Notes under the pieces: generated by a model | What the model was told of the DNA's origin: nothing | What the model saw: only the letters and a program-made list of their open reading frames with translations | The model's database searches: none | Shown here: piece after piece, positions 10,600 through 23,500 of the stretch | Numbering within the stretch: position 1 is the stretch's first letter | Layout: each line of letters begins with the position of its first letter | Assembly (NCBI RefSeq): GCF_932526225.1 | Contig: NC_064034.1 | Span: 12,538,887-12,598,886 of the forward strand | Length of the DNA: 60,000 bases | Source: Nematostella vectensis | Taxonomy: Eukaryota; Cnidaria; Anthozoa; Actiniaria; Edwardsiidae | Direction of reading: 5' to 3' | Program-made: the position numbers and the translations under genes

Positions 10600-11500
10600 A
10601 TAATTAAACAGAGTTTATTGAACCATTAGTTATTGTTTGTTTAGTGATATTAGAATGTTGGATTATCACCTGATGTTGATATAGTTAAGCTAGAGTGATG
10701 GTTTTGGTTATGAACCAAAAAGTAAGAAGAGGAGAATCTTTGCAATAAAGGGTAACCGGAAGACCTAAAACGTCGAAGGCTCAATAAAGAGCGAACCAGA
10801 TCAAGGGCACCCAACGACGAAAATTTCACAACCGGCCTAAAATGAGTTAAGATGTCGTTTTTATTCGTTTGAAGTCATTTTTATACAATATGGAGGTTTC
10901 TTAGATATTTTTTTATCTGTTCGGATTTGCTAGGCGAAATAACAGCCATCCAAAAAATCTAGTTACTCATCCCGAGGCATCCGAAAGCGATTCTAAGATC
11001 CTTAAAGCGAAATTTCTAGGTAATGTCCCTTGTATACTCGCTCCCGAAAATACTAGGGTTCCTTTTTTTAAAGCATGTGGGACGTAAAAATCTCCCGAAA
11101 ATGGTGATGGTGGTAAGGAAAGTAACTCCGAAAAACATAGGTGATCCAGCTCTCTTCCCGAGAAACATAGGTGATCTAGAAATACACATTCCGAAAAAAG
11201 TAGACATTTTTAGTCCGACCCCGAAATCCGTAGGTGACCTTGTTTCCGAACAGATATTCGACCGAAAATGGTCGTTGGGTGCCCTTGCCAGATCCTTCTG
11301 GCTACGATCAAGTGTAGTATCTGTTCTTTATATCAGCTTTATATTATACTGAGTAGCTCTGATATTAAAGTGATTTATAGAAACTGCCAGTGGAATAAGC
11401 GGCTTTCTGCGGGTAAAACCATTATGCTTCAAGAGCTATTTAGGACACGGTCTACACATTAGTCGGTAGTCGATAATCAAAGATGGCTCCTTTCTCGCAG
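10600..11500. other. Intergenic, degenerate ccgaaaa repeats
   Basis: Between 11030 and 11240 a loose repeat of about 20-35 bases recurs (ccgaaaacataggtgat and variants). The first exon(s) of the protease gene, with the start codon and signal peptide, should lie here or further upstream, but I could not identify a convincing one. Confidence 0.4.
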
Positions 11501-14500
11501 ATTGATCATTCCAGAGAAGTTTGTCTTGAGAACATTGAACAGCAACGAAGAAGAATCTATTAATGTGAGTTCAAATCGCATTTCGCATGTTTTTATTCAA
11601 TTTGAGCTATTGAGATACAAATTTCCTCTCTGTTTAAATTATCTTAATCACAACAGGAGACGTTATTGCATGGAATTCGAATAAACAAAACAGTTCTACG
11701 CATCTCATGCTGTCTTAATTCATTCTGCATCAATATTATTAGGGAAAGAAGACCCAGGGAAGCATTTTTATAAATTTCCCCTTTATACTTTTATTGTGTG
11801 GTCCATAAATCATATCGGTCATTCCAGAGCCATGTCCGGAACTGTCATTACCAAGGTTACGTGGCTGGTGGCGTGGATTCTGCTGTGGTTCTGGACACGT
11901 GTGACGGCCTCAGGTACAAATTCAGTGACATCCTCGGGGACCCAGGGCTGCGCGGAGACCGACGCCTAGGGTTCGCGAGGATGATTCAGTGACCTTATTT
12001 CCAATTCCTAATACCTAGTTCTTTTACTCAATAATCGCACAAATAGGAAGAGCTCGCAGATAGAAAAGGAACATTTGAATCTTATTTGTTTGTTTGGCGT
12101 ATTCGCCTAACTCTAGGTCCTCAGTTCATATACGTGTAAAATTTAATCCTAACCCTCGAAGAACTTTTTATCCAACCTCAAAATATTGGGGGCGCGATAC
12201 AACATTAACCCATTGGCTCCTGGCTATTTTTGAGCTGAATTTACAAAAAAACAGACTGAAAACAGATACCTCCCCCCCCCCCCCCCTATTCGGAGTTTTA
12301 TACAGCCCGTCAAAGTCAAACACAGCTGCACCTAGTCAGCGCTTTCCAACAGTGCTTTGCGGTCCCCACTTTTAATCCCTCGTCGTTGTGCTAAAGCCAG
12401 CACAAGTTGATGGTTGCTTGTATTTTTCATCAAAAATACAGCTATGAGCATATTTGGAGAGTGTCTCAGGAAATCATGAAGTCTTTTGGGGCATAATTGA
12501 GTGCTTTGCTTATGGATATTTGCAAGCAAAGGTGGATTCATGATGATTTTTTCTTGTTTGGCTTTGCCTGGATGAAAAAATAATTTTCTAATGAATCACC
12601 ACAGCTCTCCTAAATGCTGTCTTTTCTGAAACCAAATTGATTGCAAAATTATTTACACTGCTATTCTGGGTCTGTATGACCTGGAATTGATTTGTTTGGC
12701 TTCGGGGTGAAAAGACTTATAAAAAACCATCTGACTTTGGGGAGAGGAGTGTTGACTGGCCCTCCCCTAGTGAATTTTCCCCTGGATCTCCCAGAATGCT
12801 TTGCAATACGTAAAGACATCTTCGTGGTTGTACAATCCTTCAAGGAGTGGACATTGTGTTTTGAGGCCATGGAAATGTACCTGGAGGATCAGAATAAAGG
12901 TATCTATTTGTGTCTTGAGCTGCGTTTGCTGATCTCTCTCCCTTGTGTGGTATTTTGAGCGTTTTATTGAGAGGGGTGGTTCTGCTTTTCTCTCCTTGTT
13001 CGATTTGAGATTTGTCAAAGAACCTGTGCTATTATTTGGCTTAAGAGTAGATGCCAACACCTTGGTTGGATGCATATCTGCAAGATCATTTATTCCTTAG
13101 ACTGATGCGTGAGTATCTTTATCTTGCTGTGTTTATTTTGCATTTATGAATTTTTGGGGTTGTGGGTACTTCCCAAAGCCGGTACAGGCCGGTTGAGGGG
13201 TCAATGTGTTAAGAAAGTACTGGGGGCACGGTCACGACCCTACTGGTCATTTCCTTGAAATTTTTTAATAAAAAAATGGGGGGGGGGGGGGCAAGTGCCC
13301 CCAGTGCCCCACTCCTACGCTTTGTCCCTGCTTTTTGAAATTGCACCGTGCCAGCAGGGCAAGTTTTGATGGATAACCACACCGCGTTGAGTCAAAGCTG
13401 CTGTAAAATTTCCCTTTTCAGCGGAACCATTGAAAGTGGTGGTCAAGAATATGAGATCGTGCCTGTCAAAAACAAGGTAAAGAATTGCGGACCGTGTTTT
13501 TTGTTGTTTCAAAAACTTTGTGTCATCTAACATTTTTTTTAGCCAAAAGGAGCTCACAAGATTTCCCAAGTGCCCATGGCGCATCAACCAGCCCGCTTCA
13601 ATTGTGGTAGGAAGAGATAATAGGGACCTTAAGCAAGGACGACGGCGACGCTAGGACAAGATCGAAAGAGATGCGTTCGCTTTTAAAAATCAAGTCCAAT
13701 TTAATTGCAATAAAATCAGCAAAACAATATAGTCAGACTAACTACAACGTCGTATTATCCATGAGCCGTATTCAATGCAAATGAATGCAAATTAAGATAA
13801 AATAATCGACTCGATTCATTTGCATTGACCACGGCTCATGGATAATACGACGTTTGAACTTAGCCTCAGAGGCAGATAAAAATAAACTAAGGACATCATA
13901 TCTACAGTAGCTAACTTAGTTAGAGGAGTTTAAAATGCAAACGTCCGTTTCCTCAATTGACCGTAAAATTGGGACTTTTCACGTCGTGGTTTGGTGGGAA
14001 ACGGCTGAAATTTATTAGACAGAACGCATTTTCACGTGCTGCTATTGAATTCTGAATCAAATTTTATTGTTTTTAACAAAAACATAAGTGACTTTATTAA
14101 CGATACGACATCGGCAACGTGGACAACGAACTTGCCGAACAGTATAAACCCGCATGCAAGACCCTAGTGATTACAGAACAATATGCAGAAATGATGGATA
14201 TATATATATAATCTAATTTAAGAACATCGTTAAGAACATATTCAGCCTTAAATTGTCCAAAAAAATAAGAACAGCCGAGCCTCAACTTAAAATCAGAAGT
14301 TCTTATAGAAACAGAGTGTATATAAGTCCCTTTTCCACCTCACTTTGCCCTTCTTATTTACTCCTTCATTTTTCAGGTGTTAAAAACGAGACAGGAAGTC
14401 ATCACATCTTGCCCCCAGCTTTCTTTCGTGACTCGAAAGGATCCTCCCCATTCTCCACGCGTGAAAACCGGGAAAGGGTCAGTATCAGCCATTATCGAAC

Positions 14501-17500
14501 TCCAAATAAGACCCTAAAGGCATAAAGACCTTAAAAGCGTAGCTCGTATTTTTTTCAAAGTATTTTTCGTATCACTTGCCTGGTGTTATTTTGTGCGGTT
14601 CCAGAAAAATATATACCTAACCGCGAGAAATAATTTATTAAGTTTGGTCTCTTGGGATCTTTCAGGGATGAATGGTTAGGGGTTAACAAAACCGTTATCA
14701 ATACATACCCTGTATGTCGGCGAATTTCCACTGGAAATATTCCTAAAGGGGGCCCCTTGAGAAAAAAATCACACCTTTTTTATTACTGCACATTAGATAA
14801 CGAAAAAAGCCATATAGTTTTCTTCTCTATTTTTTCGCTGTCGACCCCATTGTTTCTTAGCCATACTTTTTAAAATAGAAATAGAATGGTTTTCTGTATT
14901 GTGTGTAATATTGAAGGTTCGCCGATCAGCTGCGATTGAACATGCGTACAGATCGTTCATCAAGACCCCGCGCACCCGATACATGGAACTTATGGTCATC
15001 GTCGACAATGATATCGTAAGTGTTTTCTTGCTTTTGGCCTCCCTTTGTAACCTGTTAGATACAAAGAATGACTTTAAACCTATTTCGAAAGAATATTAAG
15101 CTAGCATTATGTACGACGTCCTGGAGTCTTTACTGACTTAACTGTGAACGTGGGGATATCCTGAGTGATATTAAATTGTTACAGTCTGAAGACCCGGTGG
15201 GGACTCTTCATTAAAGTAGACAGGGGTTATCATTGTCCTATCGTGCTTTCTCTAAGGGTTATAAAATGCTTTTGCACTCCCAATTTATTATCCCTTCGGG
15301 GTAGGTATTGCTGTTAAACTCACCTGAAGTGCTATAATCCCTTTTCTCGGCTTGTGCCTAGTTATTTTTTTTTTTTACCATATCATCTTGATAATTGTTA
15401 GTTTGGTTTTAGATTGTAAAGCATCGCTCCATGACGACGCCTACCCTATATTATATTGTCAAAATGAAACTCCCAAGCACAAAATTTCCTCTTATTCCCC
15501 ATTATTGACACATCTTTCCTCCAATTTTCTTATTTTCCTCTAATCACCCTTCAATTTTATCTTTTAGTATAAAAAGTTTGGCAACAACAGTAGCGACGTT
15601 CAACGCAGAGTTCTCAACCTTATCAATGCTATTGACAAAGTAAGCCCGTTTTAAATTATTCCTTTTCTACTAGGAACGATTATTTCTAGCAGTAATTCTC
15701 AAAGGGGAATGTGCATGCGTGCTCCTTTTTTACCCCTGAATTTGTCTTTTTTGGTTAAGGTTTACCAGAAAATCAACATTCGGATAATCCTCTCTGGGCT
15801 GGAGATTTGGAACGAGAGCAATATTGTCCCTCCTGTAAATAAAGCGGGCGAGGATCTGGAGAACTTTCAGAAATACCGAGAGAAGCATCCACTCCGTTAT
15901 GACAAATTTGATGGCGTTCACCTTTTGAGGTAAGGAATTACCGAACTCTTGTTACCATAGCAGCATGCACAGGGACAAGAGGATCTGTCCCTCCCCCCCC
16001 CCCAACAGCCCCTACTGTAAAAATAGGATTGGCGGTAAATGGAAGTTACTACAATAGTATTGGTCCTCTAAGCAACTGCGTTTTTAGCTTCGAGCTTCGT
16101 GCAAATAAATGGAAGAACTATACGTCGTGTACTTTGCTCTTTTACATAAAAAAGATACAGCCGACATGGGTGGCTCTAGTTTGGCGATGTTAGATCTAAC
16201 TATGTGAAGTACACATATACAAGCTATCTCCTAGCATATGTCATGACGGGAAAACCTGGACACAATTTCTTACAATGGCTATAGGTTCCTTGTATTAAGG
16301 ACTGATTTTTAAAACACAAATAACGTGAGGCCGAAGTGCACATAACCAGATTTTGGCTTTTTAAGATCATTTTTCCTTGATTATCATTGCCCTGTGTATC
16401 AGCTCAGGGACGAAAAGCTCAAAGTTCAATGACACTTTACAAAAAGTCGCATCAATTTAAAAAAAGTCGAATTGATATTTTGTTTGCTATAAGTTACTAA
16501 GTACTCAGAGAAATTTTCCGCCTTATTCGATGTGAAATGGGCTTATTTGAAGCGTCACGTCATGTTTTTCCGTCATGTCCTGGCATATATGTTTGGCTCG
16601 TTACGGTCAAAAAGCTCAAGACCACAATGTACCAAAATAAAATGCCTCGATACAGCTTGTTAAAAAATACTCTGAACACTCCTCCGTCAACAGAGGCAAG
16701 TTGTGGGATGACTATGGCGGAATGGCTTACAAAACTACTGTTTGCACGACCAAATCAACAGGCGTCGTCTATGTAAGTTTATCAAATTCTGATAAGGTGC
16801 TTTGCGCATACAAAAATACTCTAAACTTTATTTCTGTTTAGTGGAATGACTGGAATCTTCTCGGGCCTTGGTTGGGTCTGTCACATGAGATGGGCCATAC
16901 ATTTGGCATGGACCACGACGGTACAATTAAAATAAGAACAATACTGTGTAACATTAAGATAAGAATAATCGTCCTGTTTTTATTCAAGTCCTCACACTAG
17001 AAATTCTTTTAAGGCTAAGTTATTGTACATATAATCGAGAATCCATTCGGTTTTTAATTTAGCGACTGAGGCAGCTCTAGCTGCTTGTATACATCCTCGA
17101 TGCTAGACTCTTGTGAGCACAAAAAAAAAAACTTGGAGGATGGATTTCCATCATAACCGTGCGCGTAGCTAAACGAGAGCCCTCCCCCCACCCACTCCTC
17201 CCACATTACTTCTTTACGCACCTTTGCGATTGTGTTTGTTCTGCCCGTCTATGCACACCATATTTATTTGCATCTTCTTTTTAAATAAAGGCAAGTCTTG
17301 CAAGTGCCTCACGCCGAGAGGATGTATCATGGGGCCCTTCAAGTAAGTTTGTGTACAAGCACATTCCATCAATAAAATGGTTGCTTAGGCTAAGTTCAAA
17401 CGTCGTATATCCTTGAGCCGTATTCAATGCAAATGCATGCAAATAAAGATGAAACAATCGACTCGATTCATTTGCATTGAATACGGCTCATGGATAATCG

Positions 17501-20500
17501 ACGTTTGAACTTGACCCTAATATCTTTCTAGAACACGCATTCCTGGCTTCTCCGACTGCAACATGAGAGATCTTCGTAATATTGATGACAAGTGTTTGAA
17601 TAACGCCCCCTCTGAGGTAAGAAGGACACTAGCACAACAACATCTTCTGGTTACTTTTGATTCCATAATCATGGCAGCAGCGTAATGTCAAACGTCATCG
17701 ATCACAACTGTAATCATAAGTTATAATACCGAAAATTGGCAAATCATTTTCCAAAGTTAATAATAAAAAATTAAATACTTATAAATACTTATTCATGTTT
17801 TGATATAGGAAATCTTTAATCGGTGTGGGAATGGCATTAAAGAAAGCAACGAGCAATGCGATTGCGGAACCCCAGAGGTAAGAATATTCTATAGTGCACA
17901 TAAAACTGAAAAGTATAGAAATCGCAAGTCATCGTTTGCAGACGCGCAAGTTGAATAGTGGAGCTTTATAACTCAAAATGTTTTGATTTTCACTTATTAC
18001 TAAAATGAAATTGTCGGTGATTATTGTATCTCGTATGTCAAATAATAGTTATCGTTATACCTTTTTATTTCATTATTTTATCTATGGAATTACCCTTCTC
18101 TCTTTTTTGTGTACGTGTTTTTTTATCGACAATTGTCATAGTTGACCATTGTATCGCTTGCTGTTCTCTTAAACAAGTGTATCGAATAATATATGATCAT
18201 TATTGTACCTGTCCTGCTGTTCATTTCGCCAGGTGCATCGAATATTTGATCATTATACCTGTCCTGCTGCTCATTTCGCCAGGTGCATCGAATATTTGAT
18301 CATTATACCTGTCTTGCTGCTCATTTCGCCAGGTGCATCGAATATTTGATCATTATACCTGTCTTGCTGCTCATTTCGCCAGGTGCATCGAATATTTGAT
18401 CATTATACCTGTCTTGCTGCTCATTTCGCCAGGTGCATCGAATATTTGATCATTATACCTGTCTTGCTGCTCATTTCGCCAGGTGTGTCGAATGGTTGAT
18501 CGCTGCTGTAACCCTCACACGTGCAGACTTTATGCGCATGCTCAATGTAGCGATCGTCGCGACAAGTGCTGCAGGAATTGCAGCATAGCGCCCAGCGGTA
18601 TGCCGTGTCGCGCAGCCGCAGATTCGTGTGATGTTCCTGAAGTCTGTGACGGCAAATCGCACAAGGTAACACAATAATGTCCTCAACGCCATTTTCCGGC
18701 ACTATCCTGACAAGACTTGCATATCAAGAACAAGTTTAGGGTTCTCGGTGTTTTAACTTACTTGAAAACCAAATAGACAACCATATAAAAACATTTCCAT
18801 TAGTTGTACCCCTATGAACGCACGTACATGGTACATTAAGACATTGTCACTAAAAGTTCGTGACGCCTAATTGTTTTTTTTTTCATCGTATTAACCTGTA
18901 TCTGGCACAATCCCAGCAACCTTTTGCACGACCTTTTACAGTTTTCCACTAAAATATAATTTATTCGATAGACTTGAGCATAGGCTTACCATTTTAAAGG
19001 GTCTCTATAAAAGTCCATTATGAATGAAGTTATTCCCCAACTGGAGCCTTTTCTGATAGGTTTTTTAGTGAGTTTCGGCGGCATGGTTGATTCTGATCTT
19101 TACTGAAAACGTAAAAAACTCGGTTAGTTTCCGTCAGACATTCGGCTGTTTTCCGGCAAATCGCCGACGGCCTTATGAAGAAACTCAGTAATTCCCTTGT
19201 TAGTGGGAATCATATCGAAATAGCTTTAAGACTTTTCAAGAACTTATATTGAAAAGCGCTAGAGAATGTTGTATTTTTCTTATTGGCGATAGTTAAAAAA
19301 GATTATTTTGCTTGTGAAAAAAAATCAATCAAAACAGTTAGATATGGCAGGGAAAACATATCCTGGGGAGTAGCCACGAATTGCTCACGTTTTTAGACTG
19401 ATATCATTATTAATTCGTTACTTTGTCTGTTGGGACATAGTGTCCGGTAGATGACCTCAAGATCGATGGCACAGCATGCGTGCACCATCCCGACTATGTG
19501 AGTATCTTTAGATGCTTTCAAGCATATGACACGTTCCCTATCTCTAAATCATAAAGTCTGACTTTCTATCTTTCTGTCTTTCCGTCCGTCCAGTCAATTT
19601 CTACGGATCTACTGTCCTGTCTGTCTATCAGTTTCCTTTTTTCCCTTTCCAACAACAAAATGCTGGCAATCATAGTGTCTAAAATGTCATCAAACTACCT
19701 TGTTCGTCTTTATCCGTCTGTCATCCGTCCGTCTGCCGCTTATCTATCCGTCCGTCTGCCGTACATCTGTTTTAGGAGCTTGTCGGTAATGATAAAGAAG
19801 GCATGCGAATCTCTTCCCTCGCACACCATATCAGAGCACAGTTTATTCGCATCAACCCACAACACTGGAGCAAAGCAATCTGCATGAGGGCCGAGATATA
19901 CGGCTGTTCTCTTGCAGGTGAGATTGTGTTTGTATTTTTGTTTGTTTGTTTTCTTTCAGTGTTGTTGTTGTTGTTTTTTTTGTTGTTGTTGTTGTTCTGT
20001 GATTCTGACTTATGATCCTGGTTGTTTTGGACTTCTCGGCAGCAATCTCTAGTTGTTGGGAAATCTAAAACCAAAACGAATTAAAAAGCCAAACGTGGAA
20101 GCCTCGTGGCGAGACAAATTGTAGGGGGGGGGGGGGGGGGGACGGGTGTCTCTTCTGTCCAGTTCGAGAGTAGAAGAGCGTTGCCTGCGAATGAGGCTAT
20201 ACCTGTCCCAATGATTCAACAGCTACCGATTTGTTTTCACAGATTCACTAAAGCCCGGCACTGCAACACCATTGCGCTCATTCAACAACCTTTGCTTGTC
20301 GCCAGAATCTGATCAATGTGACTCGTCAGTCGATTCAGCGCTCGTATTCACCGAGGCACAGTCATGTAACGGTGCTAACTTCCAGTTCGCGATGTCCGCG
20401 AGCGGTGTGTTGAGACATACGTGCTCGGGGAACATGGTGTGTCCGAGGTCTGAGTCGGGGGATGATGGCGTGAGTGTCAACAAGCTGGTTGTGAACAACA

Positions 20501-23500
20501 GATGCACCGAGGACCAGGCAGTATTCGAACGAGTCGGTTAGTAAAGCGGGTATTTGTATATGGGGTATAAGGGGTCACAAGGTTGCGTAGGTAGCGGGTA
20601 CAGAACGAGATAAAAGATCGGGGTATGTGTGGTTGTGGTAATAAATGGCAAAATTAGAGAATACTTAAACGATGGCAAAGGTGGTAAAGCAGTAGTGTAT
20701 GACAGTCCAACAGAACGAGTTGGAGTTGGTGCTCATTAAACGAGTTTTTGTTAAGTACTCAGTATGTAAGCACTATGCGTTAGTGGTAAACGAGTCAGTA
20801 GGCATTGGATGAGCAGGCAAAATTTTCTTGTCGAGTCAGTCATTGTTGAGCATTGATCAAGTATATAGGGATTTAATGATGCGTTGATGAGCGAAAGTAT
20901 TCGTAAGAGAGTTCAGATAAAAGCATGGGTTTACACCGATCGAATTATAGATGGGTAATGTATATATATCAATCTTTCATGACCAAAACTTCTTAGCAAA
21001 TCTGATATATGATGCAGTCTGTATAAGGCAAGTTAGGCTTTCTCAAAGTCGGCTGGCCAGCTTTTTAGAAATTGGCTTCTGCCGTACAACTCTCCGAGCA
21101 CCCGATTTTTTTACTGGTTATTGAAGAAGACACCCATTATATCTCGCGCTTATATAAGGAAAAACCAAAGAGGGCGACCTGCGGCAAGTCTAAAGGCAAG
21201 TCTGCCTAGACCTAGCGGATTATCTTTAGAAATCTGCAGCATCTTTACTTGAAGTTGTGTTGATGCTTGGCAAGATTTAGATAATCACTGATCTCGTTCA
21301 CAGGAAAAGTGTTGCGGCACAAAGCTACAGGGATGTGCGTCCACCCCTTCAATGGCTACCCTATTAATGGGATACCTGTGGTGCTTTGGAGTGGTTGCTC
21401 GGATAGCGAACGTATTCGCATCGACTTTGTTAAACAAGGTAGAGTGAACGATTATTTGCATCGACTTTGTTAAACAGGGTAGAGTGAACGATTTGCATCG
21501 AATTTATTAAACACGGGAAAACGTTTTGTCTCAAACATTAATAGTGTAATCGTTTTTTATCCAGATTGTTCTGATGGCCTCGGTGTTTCAAATGAGCGAC
21601 GAATACGCGACTACCAAATTACCGCGTCCAGTTCGCGACCAAACAAACCCGCACAGCGCGTCCGTCTTGGCGATCACCTCTCCTCGTGGTGTGCTACCAT
21701 CCATGACACGCGTCCGTTCGTCCAAATTGACCTGGGCGTGATAAAACGCGTGTCTGCTATCGGCACCGAGGGTATCTATGGCGAAGGTCACGTGACGGGG
21801 TATCTGTTGTACCACAGTGAAGATGGTCAGCGGTGGAACTTGTTCACAGGGTCTGACGCCTTGGCCAATAATGTGAGGATGTTACGAATTTCTATTGCTA
21901 ATTTATTGTGGCGAATAAGAGTTTATGTTTTCTTTTTCTTTTCTTTTTTACAGTCATTTTGTTATCGTGGAAAATGTGCCTCTACTCATAAAAGTCAATG
22001 CCGAGACCAAATAGGCCCTGGTAAGACAGGAAGCATTAAACAAAGTTCGATGTTTATGGGGAGGACGTGAGTTATATTTATGGGAAAATGCTATTTTACT
22101 CAGAAAAGCCAATACCGAGACCATCTAGTCCTAGTTCTGTGTAGGACAGTCTTTTGCGTTGAGATGGGTGGGAGAGATACCACAATATTCTCAATGAGGA
22201 AAAAAGGGAAAAAAGAACTAATTCCCATTCTTTTTTCCGTTTCAGGTTCATGGGCGGCCAGCACTGTTCAGTAAGTACACCTTCAAATACCGACCCTCTG
22301 ATTTGCTTTATTCTCATCCAACTGATGTTTGTCGCTTTTTCTTAGAGACCAGACGTGCGGAAAACTGCAGTGCGCCAAGCCGGCCAACGCTAGGTAAAGA
22401 GGTTAGACAGGCGCCAGCAAACAGTGGAAATCAAATATAAATACTTTTTCTGTCTTACTTTAGGATTATAACAAATGCAACAGTCAACCAAGGCACCAAA
22501 TGTGGCGAAGCAATGGCAAGCATTTCTTCTAATTACTCTTGGTGATTGCCTTTTTGCTGTTTTGGTCTAAATAGTGTCTCTTCTGTTTGCAGATTTGCAC
22601 AGGAAACACATGTCAGCCGATTGCAAGGAAATCGCCATGTGTGGCGCCCAATGGACAACTCTGCAAGGGGGTAAGAGAGATGAGATAAAAAAATCAACAA
22701 CAACAAAAGATAAAACTAGCTAACCTGAACTCTAAAGGGAGAAAAATTAGTTAGACTTATCAGAGATTCGAGTTGTCAGAGCTTCGAGTTATTTAAGTTA
22801 TTTTTAAGAAATTTTAAATTGCTGTCCATACAATTGTGAGATAATTGTGTTATTACTGCAGACTCACCTTTTTGTTTCTTTTCTTTACTTAACTTTTTAT
22901 TCTTTTTTAGGTCTGTACTACTCGCGGGAAATGCCACTGTACAAACGGCAAGGACCCCAAGACAAACTGTCGGACAGGTACCATGAAATAACGACGTGTT
23001 ATGTGATTTTACAATAATGCACATACAAAAACAGTTATTTACTAGCGTACCCAATGCTTCCCATAGCTTATTTATATTTTTCTTAATTCTTTTGTAGCTC
23101 TAGTGTCACGTGATGGTGGGTGGGGACCCTGGTCTGCATGGACCAACTGTACGCGTGCATGCGATAAAGGAGAGAGGCAAAGACACCGGCACTGTGATAA
23201 CCCAGCTCCAAGTTATGGTGGGCACAGTTGTCGCGGTGAAAAGCAACAGCGGAGTGCCTGTAACACGCAGCCCTGCCCTGGTACGTATAGCACCTCCTCC
23301 CCCTGCCCTGGTACGTATAGCACCCCTCCCCCTGCCCTGGTACGTGTACCACCCCCTGTCCCTGCCCTGGTACGTATACCACCTCCCCCCCTGCCCTGGT
23401 ACGTATAGCACCCCTCCCCCTGCCCTGGTACGTATAGCACCCCCTCCCCCTGCCCTGGTACGTATACCACCCCCTCCCCCTGCCCTGGTACGTATAGCAC

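Larger units (their letters stand above)
11501..14477 (+). other. Propeptide exons of the protease gene
   Basis: Five exons (phases 2, 0, 2, 0, 1 at their starts) encode the M12B propeptide. The diagnostic stretch NCHYQGYVAGG...DSAVVLDTCDGL continues across the intron as SGTIESGGQEYEIVP, matching the family pattern CxYQG...S...CxGLxG...EYxIxP. Near the end, FNCGVKN carries a cysteine that may act as the cysteine switch. The last residues (RER) join the next exon (VRRSA) to form RERVRR, a furin-type cleavage site. The exon before 11501 is not identified. Confidence 0.85.
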
